A stretch of 64,000 nucleotides of DNA from Prunella strophiata (lineage: Eukaryota; Chordata; Aves; Passeriformes; Prunellidae): assembly GCA_036583965.1 (NCBI GenBank), contig JAZBQD010000027.1, positions 21,627,001-21,691,000 of the forward strand, read 5' to 3'. A model generated the notes under the pieces. It was not told the DNA's origin. It made no database searches and saw only the letters and a list, made by a program, of their open reading frames with translations. The position numbers and the translations under genes are program-made. Positions 61,001 to 64,000 of the stretch are shown piece after piece (the first letter of the stretch is position 1; each line of letters starts with the position of its first letter).

Positions 61001-64000
61001 TAATCATTTATTCCCATATTATGCCAAGTACTTGACTAACAGAAGTAGTCACTGATGTTAAAGATTTCTGCTAACAACAGCTGAAAAGATTCTATGTGAT
61101 ACTGTATTTCCTTTGTTACCTATATAATGCATTGAAACTTGCAACTTAAGCATCTAAAAATGGTAAGGAATTGTAAAAGTATTCTAAAAGTAGAGACACC
61201 TATAAATGTGGGTTATGTGCAGGTAATTTTCCCCCTTACAGGAGATGTTTAAAAGCCACCCTTGCTAGTATTCTGTAAACATAATAGGGAAAAAGTGCAG
61301 AGCACACTGATTGGGCTGTTCTGAAATCCCCACTGTCTCCACACAAAGGCAACAGTACAGAATACAAATATTGCTTGATACCCATGTTTCTAATTACTTG
61401 CAAGATTTGTATCTAACAAATATATGACCTAATTTTCTCTCAAGCATCTAATCCTATTGTTATTTCAAAACCTTGTTAAATATGCATTTTAGAAAAAAAG
61501 GACATGAAAAGGAAAAGTACTTGCAGAAGATGGTTAATCTTTTTTCCATGGCTTGCAGCTGTCAGACAAGCAGACAACATAACCAAGTAATGAGCAGATT
61601 GAATCAAATTCATGCCTCAAATAATGCCATTGTACTCAACAGTTACATGAGGTATGAATTTGCAGCATTCATTGCATTTAATGAAATAAAATCAGGAACA
61701 AATCAACAGCAATTATTAACTTTCCTCTATAATTTAGTGTAGTTTATTCAAAAGACTCAATCAGCCATGAAACAGAAGGCTTTCTCTGGGATTCCTGGAA
61801 GAATTTTATCCTTCACTACTCCTACATGCAGGGCTGAGATGAATGATTAAAATTTTATTTATTAAAAAATATTGGTTTAATTCTGAATTGTTCCTCATAA
61901 CCCCAGCATTTGTATTTTATTCCTTTTATATTACATGCTTTTTCCCCCAAAACCATTGACTGTAGATTTCATTAAGACAGATACCTGTCCTACTTTCTAT
62001 CATAGTGCCTGCACTTGTGTGCAACCTGCAGAGGAGGTTGGACTGAGACCTCTCAGCTCACTAAAATAGTGTTCTTAGGAGCAAAACATTGTTTGTCAAA
62101 GTCATCACTCTATCTATCATTTAACATCTTTAAGAAATTTACGGACCGATTTTTAATTGTTTGGCTTTGCTATGGAGTTTGACAGGTAAGAGAAATGAAT
62201 ATGTCTTTGTTTGTGTTTTTCCATAAAGAAATAAAAGTCAGGGCAAAAATACCCCCCACTTTTTCCTGCATGTGCTAAATATACTTCTAAAATAGTCCCT
62301 CAAAAGTTGAATTGTCAAAGTTTTAGACCCTGAAAATGCATCAAGGAACTATTTTCATGTTAAATGATTTATAAAGGAAAGGATCAAATTTTCTCAAAAT
62401 TTAATCAAGATATTTTAAATCAGATTCATTTTAAAATGGTGTTTGTTATAAAATCTGTAGAGATTTCAAACCATGTTGTTCCAATCTGCCTCTACTCTAC
62501 AAAGTATCTTTAATACTCTGGATTTCACCACTGTTTACAAAGATAGATAACTATTGCTTTTATTTACCAGATTGCATAGTTGAGATATTATTTTAGAGAC
62601 TTCAAAGTAATGGAGCGAGAAGCAGAATTAGAGACAAAAGGGTTGATTTCTCTGTTGAGCAATGCTGTATCCATGAAAGGAGAACGTCCCTCATGAGATT
62701 ATTCTGAAATGAGGTTTTGTCCATATTCATTTGCTTTACTTTCCCAGAGGGTTAAAGTAGAAAAGTGGAATAGCTCTTCTAGTGGCAGAGTGGAGTAGCC
62801 TGGCTGCTTTGCCTGAGATCCAGGGAAGAGTTAAATATTCCAGGAGCAGACTGGCTGTTTAACTGTTCTGCTGGCCCTCATCATCTCTAGTAAGAAATGG
62901 ATCCCTGTTTCCAAGTCAGTGTGGAACACAGCAGTGAGGGTCTATGTAAGATTGGTGGTGACTGCTCGCATTAAAAGCTACCAAATTTGAATTTTTCAAA
63001 TGCAGAAATATTTGTAAAACCTGAAATTAGCAGGCATGATAAATTTCAACTAGCTTGACTATTTAGGGACAAGAAAGGACCCCTATAATCATCATTGATA
63101 ATCATCTTTTAGTCTTCTGCTCTCTGCAAGCCATAAGTTTCTATCCAACAGTTGGGCATCAAGTCTGTAACTTCTGACTGAGCTCTATCATAATAATCTA
63201 GAGAAGCCCCATCTTGACTTTAGATTTAAAGAAGCAGAGCTTTCATTATATCCAGAGATGATATCTTCCAAAAGACAGTGACCCTCACCTTGAAATTTGT
63301 GTATTCCTAATACAATTTATCCCAAACTGATATTACAGAGCTAATCCTGCAAATGTATTCTCACTGACTCCCATGGGATGTGCACAGGGGACATTGTTTA
63401 GTTGATTACATTTTTAACAGACACATGTTGCTTCAGCAGATCACATCTCAGGTGCCACAGCACTTCCTCCTTTGGCATGGCAAATGGTGCTGCCAAGGTA
63501 CCCTTTCTATTCACTTGCTTCCCTGTCTTGGCAACTTTCCTTTCCCTGCCACATTCACTTTCAAGCCTTGTGGCTGTTCCTGCCTTACCTGTCATCAGTC
63601 ATTCAGTGTCACAAGGTCACCTCCTGCCCTGGACTTGCCTGGAATGCCATCTCCATTTCCCACCTTTCCAAACCAAGTCCTTTTCCACTTTCTCCTTTCT
63701 GCCTCTCATGCTTAATATGTCTGATCTATTTATCCACCTTCTTCATTCTCTTTCAAAACTTTTTGTGGTGACATCTCAGGGAAGCCTGGGCTGGCTGTTC
63801 TGGGACTGTGCCTGTGATCCCTGCATTGTCTGCCAGTCAACACCTGTTCATCAGCTCAAATGGAGACTGTGTACTTTGAAGGAGCATTTAAATACGTCAC
63901 CTGCCATTAAGGATTCCTTATCATAAAATTAGGAAATGTTCCTATTGATAAGTTTGTCCCAGTGAAAGGATCATCCTAGCTAGATGTCTCGTTCTCCATT

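Noticed and set aside
63075..63110. GGACCCCTATAATCATCATTG, resembling a reversed CR1 end
   Set aside because: Only a short, gapped similarity without the surrounding CR1 sequence.
63402..63926. 174-codon + strand open frame, the longest in the window
   Set aside because: It lies in pyrimidine-biased intronic DNA antisense to NR5A2. The translation is Ser/Leu/Phe/Pro/Cys-rich with no known domain, and a shorter frame overlaps it in another phase.

Overview
The window looks like about 64 kb of a bird nuclear genome. It is AT-rich and CpG-poor, almost free of interspersed repeats, and the only repeat family I can name is CR1, the standard avian LINE. No mammalian Alu, L1 or B1 is visible. The one protein-coding feature I can identify with confidence is the terminal exon of NR5A2 (LRH-1/FTF, an orphan nuclear receptor) on the minus strand. 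It encodes the last 81 residues of the ligand-binding domain, including the AF-2 helix. The + strand is therefore antisense to the gene.

Layout. From 1 to about 43,370 the sequence lies beyond the 3' end of NR5A2 and is gene-poor intergenic DNA. I find no exon of a known family, no tRNA/rRNA/snRNA and no intact transposon. It holds a perfect 86-bp duplication (7207-7400), two truncated CR1 copies (14598-14775 and 35533-35628), a CpG-dense block (about 20111-20270), a 147-bp imperfect palindrome (33343-33489), and various homopolymer and low-complexity tracts. From about 43,370 to 46,328 is the probable NR5A2 3' UTR, with one favoured and two alternative polyadenylation signals, a CpG-dense module and candidate microRNA sites. 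From 46,329 to 46,576 is the coding part of the last exon. From 46,577 to the window end is the final intron, at least 17.4 kb long. The penultimate ligand-binding-domain exon was not found there.

How it fits together: all recognised gene function concerns the 3' end of one transcription unit, made of the splice acceptor, the last coding exon, the UTR and its polyadenylation choices. The flanking noncoding DNA may contain enhancers for NR5A2 or for its downstream neighbour, but only a multi-species alignment could show that. The many open frames of 60-174 codons look like chance frames in unconstrained DNA and were not annotated as genes. No bacterial-type, CRISPR-like or viral system is present. 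The most unusual structure is the palindrome near 33.4 kb.
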